This document shows, piece after piece, positions 53,901-63,253 of a DNA stretch of 64,000 bases (position 1 is its first letter; the number at the start of each line of letters is the position of its first letter). The DNA is taken from assembly GCA_010356995.1 (NCBI GenBank), contig ML996692.1, positions 445,933 to 509,932 of the forward strand. Direction: 5' to 3'. A program made the translations under genes and the position numbers. The DNA comes from Trichodelitschia bisporula (taxonomy: Eukaryota; Ascomycota; Dothideomycetes; Phaeotrichales; Phaeotrichaceae). Below the pieces are notes generated by a model. The model saw only the letters and a program-made list of their open reading frames with translations, did not search any database and was not told where the DNA came from.

Positions 53901-55812
53901 CCTCAAGGGGTGGCGGAGTGCCAGAGAAAGCTGGGGTAGAATCTGCAGCATCACCCGCATCCCCGTCAGCTGCTATGACACTTTCCGGTTCGTCGGGTCG
54001 CACTTTGGGAGTTTCTGCACTGCCGTTAGGTGTATCCATTTGGTCGCGGCTAGGAGTTTCCGAAAAATCGCCGTTAGGAATTTCCATCACAGAGGCTTCA
54101 GCATCTGAGGCCCCCTCGGAGGCATTATCCTCGTCAGCCTCGTCGCTCGCGTCCTCGTCAGAGTCGAACTCAAACGGATCAACAGCCTGCAAGGCAGAGG
54201 CGTACTTCCGCTTCAGGGCAGCCGGACTAAGATTGGCATCCTCGTCGTTATCAGGAGCACCGTCCTCATCATCCTCAGACTCCGACATGTTTTCGTCCTG
54301 AGCAGGGTCCTCTGAACCAGACTCATGACTATCCTCCATTCTGGACTCACTAACCGGAGTACCGGTAACAGAGTCGGCGTCGTCCAGTTCGCTGAGAAAC
54401 TCCGAGGATTCGCGAGTTCGGTAGCTATGCAGTATTCGGGTGGAGTTGTCTAGCATCTCGTCGAGAGCCTTGTTGCCCAAAACTTCTTGTTCTTCGTGCC
54501 ACTTTTTGAGACGGATTTGGTTGGCTTCGGCGCGCACCATTCCCCATTTCGTCTCTACATCCTTCACTAGTTGCTTATACCGCTTGATCTGAGCCTCTTT
54601 CTCCTCAGCGTCCAGCAGTTCCTGAGCCTTAGGCTCCCGGAGAAAGCTCCACCGGTCGTCCGTCTCGACTGCAGTCTGAGTCCATTGAGCAAACTGCTTC
54701 GCCAGGCGCTTGTGGCTCGCATTCTCCTTCTGTAAGAGCATCTGAAAGTTCAGGGCATGTGCTGTCAGATAGTCCCAGTGTCCGTAGCGAGGTTGAGGCT
54801 CTTTCCATCCGTTGTCGAGAAACCGTGAGCATTTCTCCAGGCTGAGAAGTCCACCCGGCTCTACCTCTTTTGCTAGCCGTAGCCGTAGCTTCGCTTCAGC
54901 CTCCACTTGTTCATCCGTAAGCCGCTTGAAAGTGTCGCCCTCCAGCGGGTCATCGTGCTTCGCCCACTCCTCGAGTGAGCTGAATTTCTTCGGGGCTGGG
55001 AAATGCAAGGGGTGCAGTTTCGGCAAGGTTGGGTCTCGAACTGTGAGCTTTAGTCGGGGATACCGCTGAGGAGTGGTTGGCTTGGGCTGATGGCTGCTAT
55101 GCCACCCATTTGTCACGGGTGCAGGGGTTGCATCCTCAGTCAGGCGCGATGACCGTCTTCGATGATGTTTCGCCGAACCGTGGATGGCAACGTTGATGGT
55201 GGGACCCCCCTCTCTCTGTTCATCATCAGCGACGCTTGCCGCGCTTTCCCGCCTGCGCGACTGCGACTTCGCCGGGGCTTTCCCTGGCTTCGCGGGGACC
55301 TTGAACGGTGACGCGTTATCGTTGACGCGCTTATCGCGAGCACCGTTGGTCGCTGGCGTAGACTGTGCAGAGTTCCCGTTCCGCAGGGTGCCATTGCTTT
55401 GTCTCGGCTTACTCTGGCTCCCATCCGTTCTAGTCTTTTCGCGTTCGGTGGGGGTCTCAGGCTCCGCAGGCACAGCCGCGGTCCGCAGTGACCTTCGCTT
55501 TCCATCAACGATGAGGGATGTTGGGCCTGCAACCCCAGGACTCCTCCAGGGCGGCGACAAGGCGCGTTGAAGCCTCTCCACCTGCGTGCTAACCTCGCGC
55601 TTCCGCTTCTTGGATGGAGTGGGCGATGCGGGCACTGCAGCCTCTGCCTGGCCGACTGCAGGTGGAGCTACATGGCCATTTTGAGCTTCCGGCTTTATTC
55701 CATTATGCTTCGGCGCAGTATGGAGATCGTGCGTCTCTGCGTGGTGGTTGGCGGGTGCTGCTGATGCGTCATCGACGTGTTGTGTTTCCGCGCCGAACTG
55801 ACACTCGGGCAT
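50935..55812 (-). CDS. swr1: SWR1-complex ATPase Swr1 (H2A.Z-depositing remodeller)
   Basis: Catalytic subunit that exchanges H2A for H2A.Z. One uninterrupted frame of 1625 residues from ATG at 55812. The N-terminus is basic and disordered; the HSA domain lies near residues 335-410 (RYGHWDYLTAHALNFQMLLQ) and binds actin-related proteins. A very acidic stretch (about 470-690) probably holds the H2A.Z-H2B binding motif. The SNF2 ATPase has DEMGLGKTIQTIALLAHLA (about 804), DEAHNIKN (about 905) and, after a long insertion typical of the INO80/SWR1 class, lobe 2 with GGLGINLTGADTVIFYDLDW and RCHRIGQTRDVHIYR (about 1432). The C-terminus is basic (SRRSKKGKDYRRR). The split ATPase plus HSA separates Swr1 from Snf2 and Chd types; Ino80 would lack this N-terminal layout. 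Confidence 0.95.
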   Translation of the reverse strand: MPECQFGAETQHVDDASAAPANHHAETHDLHTAPKHNGIKPEAQNGHVAPPAVGQAEAAVPASPTPSKKRKREVSTQVERLQRALSPPWRSPGVAGPTSLIVDGKRRSLRTAAVPAEPETPTEREKTRTDGSQSKPRQSNGTLRNGNSAQSTPATNGARDKRVNDNASPFKVPAKPGKAPAKSQSRRRESAASVADDEQREGGPTINVAIHGSAKHHRRRSSRLTEDATPAPVTNGWHSSHQPKPTTPQRYPRLKLTVRDPTLPKLHPLHFPAPKKFSSLEEWAKHDDPLEGDTFKRLTDEQVEAEAKLRLRLAKEVEPGGLLSLEKCSRFLDNGWKEPQPRYGHWDYLTAHALNFQMLLQKENASHKRLAKQFAQWTQTAVETDDRWSFLREPKAQELLDAEEKEAQIKRYKQLVKDVETKWGMVRAEANQIRLKKWHEEQEVLGNKALDEMLDNSTRILHSYRTRESSEFLSELDDADSVTGTPVSESRMEDSHESGSEDPAQDENMSESEDDEDGAPDNDEDANLSPAALKRKYASALQAVDPFEFDSDEDASDEADEDNASEGASDAEASVMEIPNGDFSETPSRDQMDTPNGSAETPKVRPDEPESVIAADGDAGDAADSTPAFSGTPPPLEEVDPMLLDDSEDSTDMDSDMGSSCEDESDEEHSESGHDHVEEEDGGGLWGFFSKQTQQDLKTTLTNGETTDVDAVEDVPNGAASPSPEPDTRASQQTNGTDRGGSALPKITTSVTPSSGSLTPHTPRPNKTEVPSLLLRGTLREYQHDGLDWLAKLYTGSRNGILADEMGLGKTIQTIALLAHLAVHHEVWGPHLIVVPTSVMLNWEMEFKKWCPGFKILTYYGDQNERKKKREGWMNDDLWNVCITSYQLILQDAQAFKRRSWHYLVLDEAHNIKNFQTQRWQTLLTFKTHSRLLLTGTPLQNNLQELWSLLYFLMPAGLDGSGGFADLERFLNSMKKPADQILDQGRQKLDAEAQSRVNKLHEVLRPFLLRRLKAEVEKQMPGKYEHIVYCRLSKRQRQLYDEFMGRADTRRTLSSGNYMSIINCLMSLRKVCNHPDLFETRQIVTSFAMPKSVVADYEIQELLVRKRLLASESLDLDFCGLVPTANEHHSRLHTSRRADLHPIKELEDMIVAQGRKIGSDFVPDLSTAAGTLAAIRHRRDLETQSQLKNSVDHVRRNVQRWPIYGTDLVKLLTIPDRFRPPPPTRKQQAVYSCGEWYLNSNKLIAEAMPSLEDVAERQQILVTKFGCITPAVVAEDLVPLTLTSKGMDIVREAQQFAPGDPYHEGRIRLSIAFPDKRLLQYDCGKLQRLDKLLRELQAGGHRCLIFTQMTKVLDILETFLNIHGHRYLRLDGATKIEQRQILTDRFNNDKRILAFILSSRSGGLGINLTGADTVIFYDLDWNPAMDKQCQDRCHRIGQTRDVHIYRFVSEYTIEANILRKSNQKRLLDDVIIQKGDFTTDYFNRVTYRDALDDPDLAARGDDAEASAAMDRVLGEVTGLGQVLESVEDKEDTVAARTAQKEMVHVDDADFEENTPKTSVPPTPGGAVATPAVYEDKAADEEEEEAGDVEDYMVQFMMEELKNVPIVGVPTGRSRRSKKGKDYRRR

Positions 55813-57349
55813 CGCCAAAAACTGGAGGCAGGTTGTTTGCCCCAGGGACCCAGCGCTGCGCCCCTGCGGCGACCTCGAACGATGAAAACGACACAGCGTA
55901 CGATGGAAGGGAACGAGGAGAATCCTATGCCGTTGTCAGAATTTGGTTTGCTGGCCTGGTTGGCGAGTTATGGTTGAAGAAGGTGGAGATGGTGAGAAAG
56001 ATGGTGAGGAGACCGGCAATCGCGAACTCGCGTAAGGCAAAATGCTGTCCCTTGCTGGGGCGGCCGTATGGTTTTCTGGGGGGCTGGATTTTACGGGGCG
56101 TGATTGGCTGCTCGAGGCCGTTACTAATGGGCCAAGTTGAACGTTTCGTCTGACGACGCACGCAACTCACGCAAGGAAGGGGAAGTTGTACCGGTAGACC
56201 TCACCGAGCTGTGCGGGGCTTCTATTCTAGCGGGCCTTGCCACGGTTGGGCACTGCACCATGGCGGGGCACGTATGCGCTGGAAGGCGAGCGCGGCTCGT
56301 AGAAGAGAAAATTCTTGCCCTTCTCCGCTGCCTGCTCATGCAAAGTCAGGTAACATCGAGCCTTGCGTAGGGCTTTTTTGCATGATAACTTTGGGCCAGG
56401 AAAGCCCTTTCGGCCCGACACCGACAGTCGATTTCATGGAGTTCAGAATGACAACACGTTACACCATCATGCCAATACGGTACTGTCGCCCCACTTCACA
56501 CTTCACCTCGTCCTTTCCAATACTCTGATCTCAAGTAGACGTCAGGTTGGCAGATAGAACGTTGTATGTCGTAAGCCATGGAAGGTGCATGGAAGAATGC
56601 CCTTTACTGAGCGAGATACCCAACATGTATCACTTCTGGTTGCCTCACGATAGTCCCAAAGTTGATAACCCCCACCGGATGCCGTAGGCCTTGAAATTCA
56701 GGGTAAGTCCTCCGCTAGGCAGCCCAGAGGTCCATCTAGAACTCGTGTTTGAAAACGGAGTCCAGGTCAGTATTCTTTCAGATCAAGAGCCAGGAGGTCG
56801 CATATGACATTTACGAAGCGCTGTTCGTGTAAGATTTGGATTGAAGAAAGCGGTACAGTAAGCTGGAGGGTTTGAAAGCCGTTGCTGTTTCGCCTCTTCA
56901 GTGTAGCAGCTCGGCACAAGATGGTGTCGACGTCCCGAGTTCGAGGGCCAGCTAATCAAAGGAATCGCGTTGCTGCTTAAGTGGCAGCCATTATTTGTAG
57001 CGTCGACTTCTACTTCGGCCACCTCGAAGTTGATGCGCCAGGCCTTATCGCCTAAGGCAACTACTCGTATTGCGTTTGATACAGGGAAACGCTAGACCGC
57101 TTTCGCATGCCCACAATCTCCCTAGCTCGCGCCAGCGTCACACCTTACCTACCTCCACCTCCACCTCCGCTCGACATCACGCTCCAACAACAAGATAGCC
57201 GGTCGCTTGCTGCGACTGAAGTGAAGCTTTTGAGGTACGTGAAGCTCACACATACCTCGCATGGCCCTTGCCTCTACAATTGGCGCCTCCCGGCCCCTTC
57301 CACCTCCGCCGAGACCTCGCGTCGATCGGACATCAGAAAGAGGACCACA
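55813..57349. promoter_or_regulatory. Divergent region between SWR1 and NDUFB8
   Basis: 1.5 kb between divergent starts. Open frames here are short and unrelated to known proteins. A GT-AG intron in the NDUFB8 leader is possible near 57235 but not proven. Confidence 0.5.
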
Positions 57350-57933
57350 ATGGCTAACAGCCTACAGATGCTGGCGAGAACGAGAACTGCGGCACGTCCG
57401 CTTGCGCGGGGTCTTGTGTATCAGACCGCTACCCGCTCGTTCGTGCAATCAAGTCGGCTTCGCGTCAGCTCGCAGGCAGCTATTGATGATCCCGGGATGG
57501 TGCGTTTAGCCCAGCGCATGCCTCAGTACACGTATTAACTCCATAAGAATGGCGGATACATTAACCCAGTACCCGTCAAGCGCTCCCTCAGGGACCCGTA
57601 TGCAGACTGGTGGGATAAACAAGAGCGGCGGAACTACGGGGAGCCAATCCACGAGGATAACGACATTCTCGGCATGTTCACCACGGAACCGTATACACAC
57701 TTCACGGCTGGCTGGGGTGCTGTGCTCATGGGGTGCTTCATTACTGCTTTCGGTACAGTCTGCGGTGTGTGCTACGTCTTTCACCCTGAGAAGCCTGCGG
57801 TTCCGAGGACATTCCCAGGCGGCTTGGACAGAGAGCTGGGTGGCCCGAGTGCATTGTCGGTAGGTGCTTCAGCTTCAGTTGCTTCCTTTCTGACACTTTG
57901 CAGGCGCTGAGTGATGCCGATAATCCTGAGTAG
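57350..57933 (+). CDS. NDUFB8: Mitochondrial complex I subunit NDUFB8 (ASHI-type)
   Basis: Accessory subunit of the membrane arm of NADH:ubiquinone oxidoreductase. Exons 57350-57499, 57548-57859 and 57904-57933 give 163 residues. The N-terminus is a mitochondrial presequence rich in Arg, Ala and Ser with no acids (LARTRTAARPLARGLVYQ). The conserved core is NGGYINPVPVKRSLRDPYAD, then WWDKQERRNYGEPIHEDNDI and LGMFTTEPYTHFTAGWGAV, followed by one transmembrane helix (LMGCFITAFGTVCGVCYVF). The last exon codes only nine residues and the stop (ALSDADNPE). The start ATG is in an ACAATGG context. The family match is strong. Confidence 0.92.
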
Positions 57934-58928
57934 GACTTGAAACGCCAATTGTACATATCTTAGTTAAGGGAAGGTCCAACAGAATTTCATGCGCCCTCAC
58001 AGCTGAAAAAAAATTCCTGAGTGGGTTCCAGGCCCAAGTGCTCGGGTGCCCTTGCTTTTGAACCTCATGCTATCAACCGACAGATATAACTACCCAGGGA
58101 TTTTTGCACATAAGGTCGACTCGTGGTCCACGGTTTAGTGCTCGTGAGGCTTCGGAATCCTTGTCAGGAAGAAACTCGCGATGCTGGAGATTTTGGCTAT
58201 CTTATCCTAGATTTGCTTACTTTCGCAGCGACACGCGCACTCGTGTTGGAGCAATCAACCAAAATGAGGTCTGGGCGAATTTCAAGAGAAGGTGTGCGGA
58301 ACTGGGCTGGGGCTGGTGAGAAGCTTGGATTAAGCAGGCTTATGATCCGAGAGGCGTGTTTTATGCCAGGCCTGGGATTGGGGCGAAGGGGTGGGGGATG
58401 AGTTGAGGGAGACTGTGCCAGGTCAGTGTGCCGGTGGGGGAGGGGGATGGTGGTGCCCGAGGGGGGTAATGGCAATGTTGGCTGGCAGCCGGCGGGTGGG
58501 ATTGATGTGGACGCCGTGGCTAAGGGATTAGGAGGCTGAGGATGCGTACGGGGAGAAGGCAGCGGCGGCGCTGGCGAAGGTGTATGAGGGAGGCGAAGGG
58601 CAGTACGGCGAGCGCTGTGGAGCGCGCCCACGAAGTCGACTTCCACCCACTGCCGCCTGCAGTCCCGTCGATTCTGGGTTCCACTACGCCGCTTGTCGCG
58701 ACGCCGCTGATCGCGGCTACTGGGACGCCCGAGACGGGGCTGGGATAGGGGCGTAATGGGCAGGCTTATGGTGAGCTCTTACACGCCTTCATACTATCAA
58801 TGGTGGTAACCCATACTAGGCAGTCTCTGCGCGAGGCGAGCTGTCATAGCTTTTGCATATATCTGAACACATAAGTCGAAGAACGGCGCCACCTAGATAT
58901 CAACCCCATGAGGCCCCTACTCAACCCC
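57934..58928. other. Stretch with an oxidoreductase relic
   Basis: Apart from the relic at 58220-58406 there is protein-like sequence near 58530-58748 (for example AYGEKAAAALAKVYEGGEG in one frame) that I could not place. No intact gene is present. Confidence 0.5.
58220..58406 (+). pseudogene. Relic of the C-terminus of a BBE-type FAD-linked oxidase
   Basis: One frame reads NQNEVWANFKRRCAELGWG, then, after a stop, WIKQAYDPRGVFYARPGIG and a final stop at 58406. The KxxYDPxGVFY pattern near the end is the hallmark of the berberine-bridge-enzyme C-terminal segment of FAD-linked oxidoreductases. The FAD-binding domain is absent from the window, so this is only the last 60 codons or so of a lost gene. 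Confidence 0.6.
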
Positions 58929-61873
58929 TTAAAACACAAAATACTGCTGCGCAAGCGGCAACGTCTCTGCCGGCTCCGCCGTGCACACTTCGCCATCCGC
59001 CACGACCGTCTATCCCTATTAGCGCAGTTCTTACACACAACCGGAAGTAGACCCACATAACGCTCCGGATCAACCTTCATCACCGGCATCGTGGCGTTGA
59101 ACTTCATGTCCTTCTTGCCAATATTGCGACAGTTCTTAACCGCCTCAACGCGTTTACGCAGGCCATAGGACTCGATGATACCGTTGTCGAGCGAGGCTTG
59201 CGAGACCCAGGTTACGCTTGTTGAAGGGACCCATTGCTGGAATTGTTAGGAAGGTCAATTGGAAACCTGGAAGGACTTACAGCAAACATGGGCCGCATCA
59301 TGATGGGCTCGATGGTCGGGATGCTGTCCACGTTAGCATGTGTCGAGGCCGTGCTAGCTGTCAACTCACGAAGCATTCGGATCACCCTGTCTCCGTTAGC
59401 ACCGCCCCTCTATCAAGGAAAGAAACTCACCATCTGCGCATACGCAATCATGCCACTCTTAACCACTAACTTCGGTTTAACCCCAAAATTCCTCGGTTCC
59501 CAGACAACCAAATCTGCCAGCTTCCCAACCTCCACACTTCCAATGAGATGGCCCATACCCTGCGTAATAGCCGGATTGATCGTGTACTTGCTGATGTAGC
59601 GCTTGACGCGGAAATTATCCGCGCCGGAGCCCTCATCCTCAGACAGCGGTCCCCGCTGAACTTTGTTCTTGTGCGCCGTGTTCCACGTCCGCAGAATGAC
59701 CTCCCCACACCGCCCCATCGCCTGACTGTCGGAGCTCATCATGCTAATAGCTCCTAAGTCGTGCAACACGTCCTCTGCGGCGATCGTCTCCGCGCGGATA
59801 CGGCTCTCCGCAAACGCTACGTCTTCAGGGATGTTGCGGGAAAGGTGATGACACACCATGAGCATATCAAGATGCTCATCCAACGTATTCCGCGTATATG
59901 GCCGCGTCGGGTTCGTGCTGCTGGGAAGAACATTGGGGCGCTCCACTACGCTGATGATGTCGGGTGCGTGGCCACCTCCAGCTCCCTCAGTGTGATACGT
60001 GTGGATTGTACGGCCCTTGAATGCGTCGACCGTCTGCTCGACGAAGCCGCTCTCGTTCAGTGTGTCCGTGTGAATCAAGCACTGTACGTCGTACTCATCG
60101 CACACAGTGAGGCAAGCGTCGATTGCTGCGGGCGTGGTTCCCCAGTCTTCATGCAGTTTCAGCCCCACCACACCAGCTTCGCATTGCTCCCGCAGCGGAA
60201 TGGCCGAGCTGTCGTTGCCTTTGCCTGTGATGCCGACGTTTAGGGGTAGCCCGTCACAAGCCTGTAGCATTTGCCGGATGTGCACTTTGCCTGGTGTGCA
60301 GGTGGTTGCGTTGGTGCCGGTGCTGGATGTTTAGCTGCGATATCTTTTGGAGAAGACGGCATACCTCGGCCCTGTTCCACCGCCCAGCAGCGTGGTAATA
60401 CCCGACGCAATGCTCTCGGTCGCCTGCTGCGGGCAGATAAAGTGGATATGCGTATCGAACCCGCCCGCCGTGATAATCTTACCTTCACCCGCAATGACAT
60501 CCGTGCAAGCACCCACCACTAGTCTCGGATCCACGCCCTCCATCACATCCGGATTTCCCGCCTTTCCAATGCCAACGATAAGCCCATTCTTAATCCCAAT
60601 GTCCGCCTTGTAAATCCCACTCCAGTCCACGATGAGTGCGTTCGTAATCACCGTATCAAGTACCTCCTCGTCCCGGCGCCCTCCTGCCTGACCCATCCCC
60701 TCGCGCAGCGTCTTCCCCCCACCAAACGAGCACTCGTCCCCGTACCGTGCGCAGTCCCGCTCCACGCGGATCCACAAATCGGTCGAACCAAGGCGTACCA
60801 GATCCCCTACCGTCGGGCCAAACATGCTAACATACGCCTCGCACTCCATGCTCGCCGCTTCGATCACCAGCCCGGCGTCGGGATTGGGCTCAGGCACATG
60901 AGAGAAGCCGCCCTGCTTCAGGCGTGCCGTAATCCCCTCCGCCAGCTTCAGATCAGAAATAAGCCCCGAGGCAATATTATTTCCCCCGCGAATGATCTGT
61001 CCGCCGCCAATCTGCACCAACGTCACGGTCTTCGCATCGCCCGGCTCAAACCTCACCGAGGTGCCCGCGGGAATATCAAGCCGGAAGCCATGCGCGCGGA
61101 TACGGTCAAACTCCAACGCCGGATTCGTCTCGATAAAGTGGTAATGCGAGCCAACCTGGATAGGCCGATCGCCCTTGCTCACAACGCGGAGGCGGATGCG
61201 CTTCCGTCCCTCGTTGAGGACGATACGTCCCTTGACGGGGATAATGGCGCCAGGCTGCTTCTCGGGAGCGAAGGCGGCGGAGTCAATCTCGGGAAAGATG
61301 TCGGCCGCAGGCAGCGGTAGGAAGCTCCCGTAGAGGGCGCGTGCGAGGTCGCCGTCGTCGCTGCTGACCGGGTGGTGGACAGTGACCAGGTACGTGCCGG
61401 TCGTGAACGTGCCTTCAACTTGTAGCTCCGTCAGTGAGGACACGACGCTCGGGAGCACGTGGCGGCGTCCGAGCATGGTCTTGCCGAGCTGCATGAGATC
61501 GGCGACGGTATGGTTGCCATCACGAATGAGCTGCTGCGTCAGCGGAGTATGGATGGTATGTCGGGGGAAGAGATACCTCTTGGAGGTTGTTCGCGATCAG
61601 AGCCTAAGGAAGGGTGAGCTGGGTGAGATGCGAATGGGATGAGTGGGGACACACCGTTGCTTCGGCGTGATTGAGCCGCACGCCTCTTGCCAGTCGACGC
61701 TGCGCAAGCTGGCCGAGCTGCGAAACAACCAGCTTGTCAATCTGGCAGCTGTTAGAAGGTCTGACAGCTCATCATCTCCGCAAAGCCGGAGTGGGTTAGG
61801 TCAGAGCTAGAACTCCGCCTAGAGCTCCGCCGAGGGCGTGGAAGCAACCTACTTCCTTGGGTGCGAGCAGCAT
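58929..61873 (-). CDS. ure1: Urease (single-chain, nickel-dependent)
   Basis: Hydrolyses urea to ammonia and carbamate in the cytosol. Nine exons on the minus strand: 61873-61853, 61741-61655, 61603-61577, 61530-60365, 60322-59431, 59386-59370, 59323-59281, 59236-59057 and 59009-58929; the sum gives 837 residues. The order gamma-beta-alpha is that of plant and fungal ureases. Nickel ligands and active-site residues are present and run one behind jack bean numbering: HIHF (406, 408), the carbamylated Lys489 in [28 protein letters not shown], the flap Cys in MVCHHLSRN and the Asp in [10 protein letters not shown]. The sixth exon is only 17 nt. Introns are 42-111 nt. Accessory proteins UreD, UreF and UreG are not in the window. 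Confidence 0.96.
59370..59386 (-). other. 17-nt micro-exon of the urease gene
   Basis: Between introns of 44 and 46 nt, 17 bases code GDPNA plus two bases of a Ser codon. With the flanking exons they restore AQM-GDPNAS-IPT, a conserved urease segment. Confidence 0.88.
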
Positions 61874-62666
61874 GATGTACGACTCGTATCCAGTTCCCCC
61901 AAAAAGATATATTCGGGTGATATCAAAGAAGAGAAAAGGAATTGAGGCTCAAGCTCTGATCTGCTGCACCCTGAATTCCCCGCTTCATGGTCACCCCACA
62001 TACCCCGCGCTTGAAATGGACACCACCCCGGCCACGGTACACTACGGTAGAGACAACTGATAAGGATTCGGCACCCTTGGCTCCCGACGCTGGCCCCGCC
62101 GGCAGACCTCGTTAGTATTAGAACCCCGCCCTCCGACTGGCTACGGCTCAATCGGATCACCAATTCGCAGCGTCATTTGGAAGTGTCAACCGTTATTTTC
62201 GTAACAATAAATTTGTGAGCCGAAAAATCAGCAATTGCGGCGGAAGGAGATGTTGGCAAGTGGTCGAGAACTGAAGTCGTCGGAAGCCGTTGCAATGGTT
62301 GGTGGATCCAGAATCACCCCATACTACTTCTCAAACGGCCACCTTGTGCTCTCGCTTCCTTCCTGCTGATGCCAATGTGTCCCAGTCCGTACGCATCCAC
62401 TTCGATATGCTAACCTTAAGCAAAGAACGAACTCATGAGCACTCATCCAGATGTCAGCAAAATAAGCGGCCAGTTGATAACGCCAGAGTGTACCCGAATG
62501 AAAAGTCCCAATTTATCTAGCCGCAAACAAAAGTCCACTCGCTAGTCGTGCCTCATGACTTTCCCGAAACCCAATCCATGCGGGGAAACCGTGTGAATTG
62601 CCCAAAACGGCCTACTGATACAAAAGGGTACAGCAAATTCCACATTCTTGTCGACCCGTAATCCCT
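61874..62666. promoter_or_regulatory. Urease promoter region and 3' flank of the zinc-ribbon gene
   Basis: About 790 bases. A TGATAAG motif at 62058-62064 lies 185 bases before the urease start. No gene was recognised. Confidence 0.5.
62058..62064 (+). promoter_or_regulatory. GATA-factor motif upstream of urease
   Basis: TGATAAG matches HGATAR and parallels the GATA motifs of DUR3. A single short motif is weak evidence on its own. Confidence 0.35.
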
Positions 62667-63253
62667 TTACTTGTATGCCGCCTGGTCTGGGGCGCCGGGG
62701 GGAGGCGGAGCGCCGCCACCGCCGTAACCGGGCATCGGAATCTGGTCGCCATGTCCGCCCGTGACGTCCGGCCGGTACCTACAGAGCGTCAGCGCATCAA
62801 TGAAATCCTGCCGACGTAGCCACATACTTGATGTCCTGCCAGAAGTTACAGATGGGGCACCCCACTTCTTTCCACGGCTTCAGGGAGAAGGGGATGAGCG
62901 GCTAGTCAATGTGATCAGTGTTTATCGCAGCCATCACCTAAAGATGCCATACCACAAAGCAGAAGGTGAACCATTCCCTGCGCCATGTCAGTCGACCGGT
63001 CCTCATGTAACGCAGCAACCGCACACTCACCACCGCTTGTAAACGTGGGCGCTGATGTTGCCGCAGTTCTGGCACTGCACAGTGACATTTTCATACCCCT
63101 TCAGAGCAGAGGTAAAGGCTGCGGCAGTTAGAGGTCAAGTTGCGCGACCACTGGCTTCTGACGTACTGTGTGTTCCTAGCGACGCGCATTAGCTTGCTAC
63201 CTCACCACTGTGACATCATAACGCAGCTTACCACAAGTGAAGAAGAAGAACAT
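62667..63253 (-). CDS. Small zinc-ribbon protein with N-terminal hydrophobic stretch
   Basis: Six exons on the minus strand, 63253-63232, 63175-63167, 63118-63031, 62977-62953, 62901-62828 and 62778-62667, give 109 residues. It begins MFFFFTCGTHTFTSALKGYE, then has CxxC pairs in VQCQNCGN and VGCPICNFW that can bind one zinc, a WFTFCFVPLIPFSLKPW segment between them that may touch membranes, and a Gly/Pro-rich tail (PGYGGGGAPPPPGAPDQA). This layout matches the fungal zinc-ribbon family (zinc_ribbon_15 type) of unknown function. The gene is extremely split for its size; the second exon is 9 nt. All junctions are GT-AG and in phase. Confidence 0.85.
63167..63175 (-). other. 9-nt micro-exon of the zinc-ribbon gene
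   Basis: The nine bases GAACACACA lie between a CTAG acceptor and a GTACGT donor. They join exon 1 (ending TCG) to exon 3 (starting TFTSALKGY) in phase. Skipping the exon keeps the frame but removes three residues after the CG pair. Confidence 0.75.

Noticed and set aside
12900-61873. A urea-utilisation gene cluster
   Set aside because: DUR3 and urease are about 43 kb apart with unrelated genes between them, and no urease accessory gene is present.
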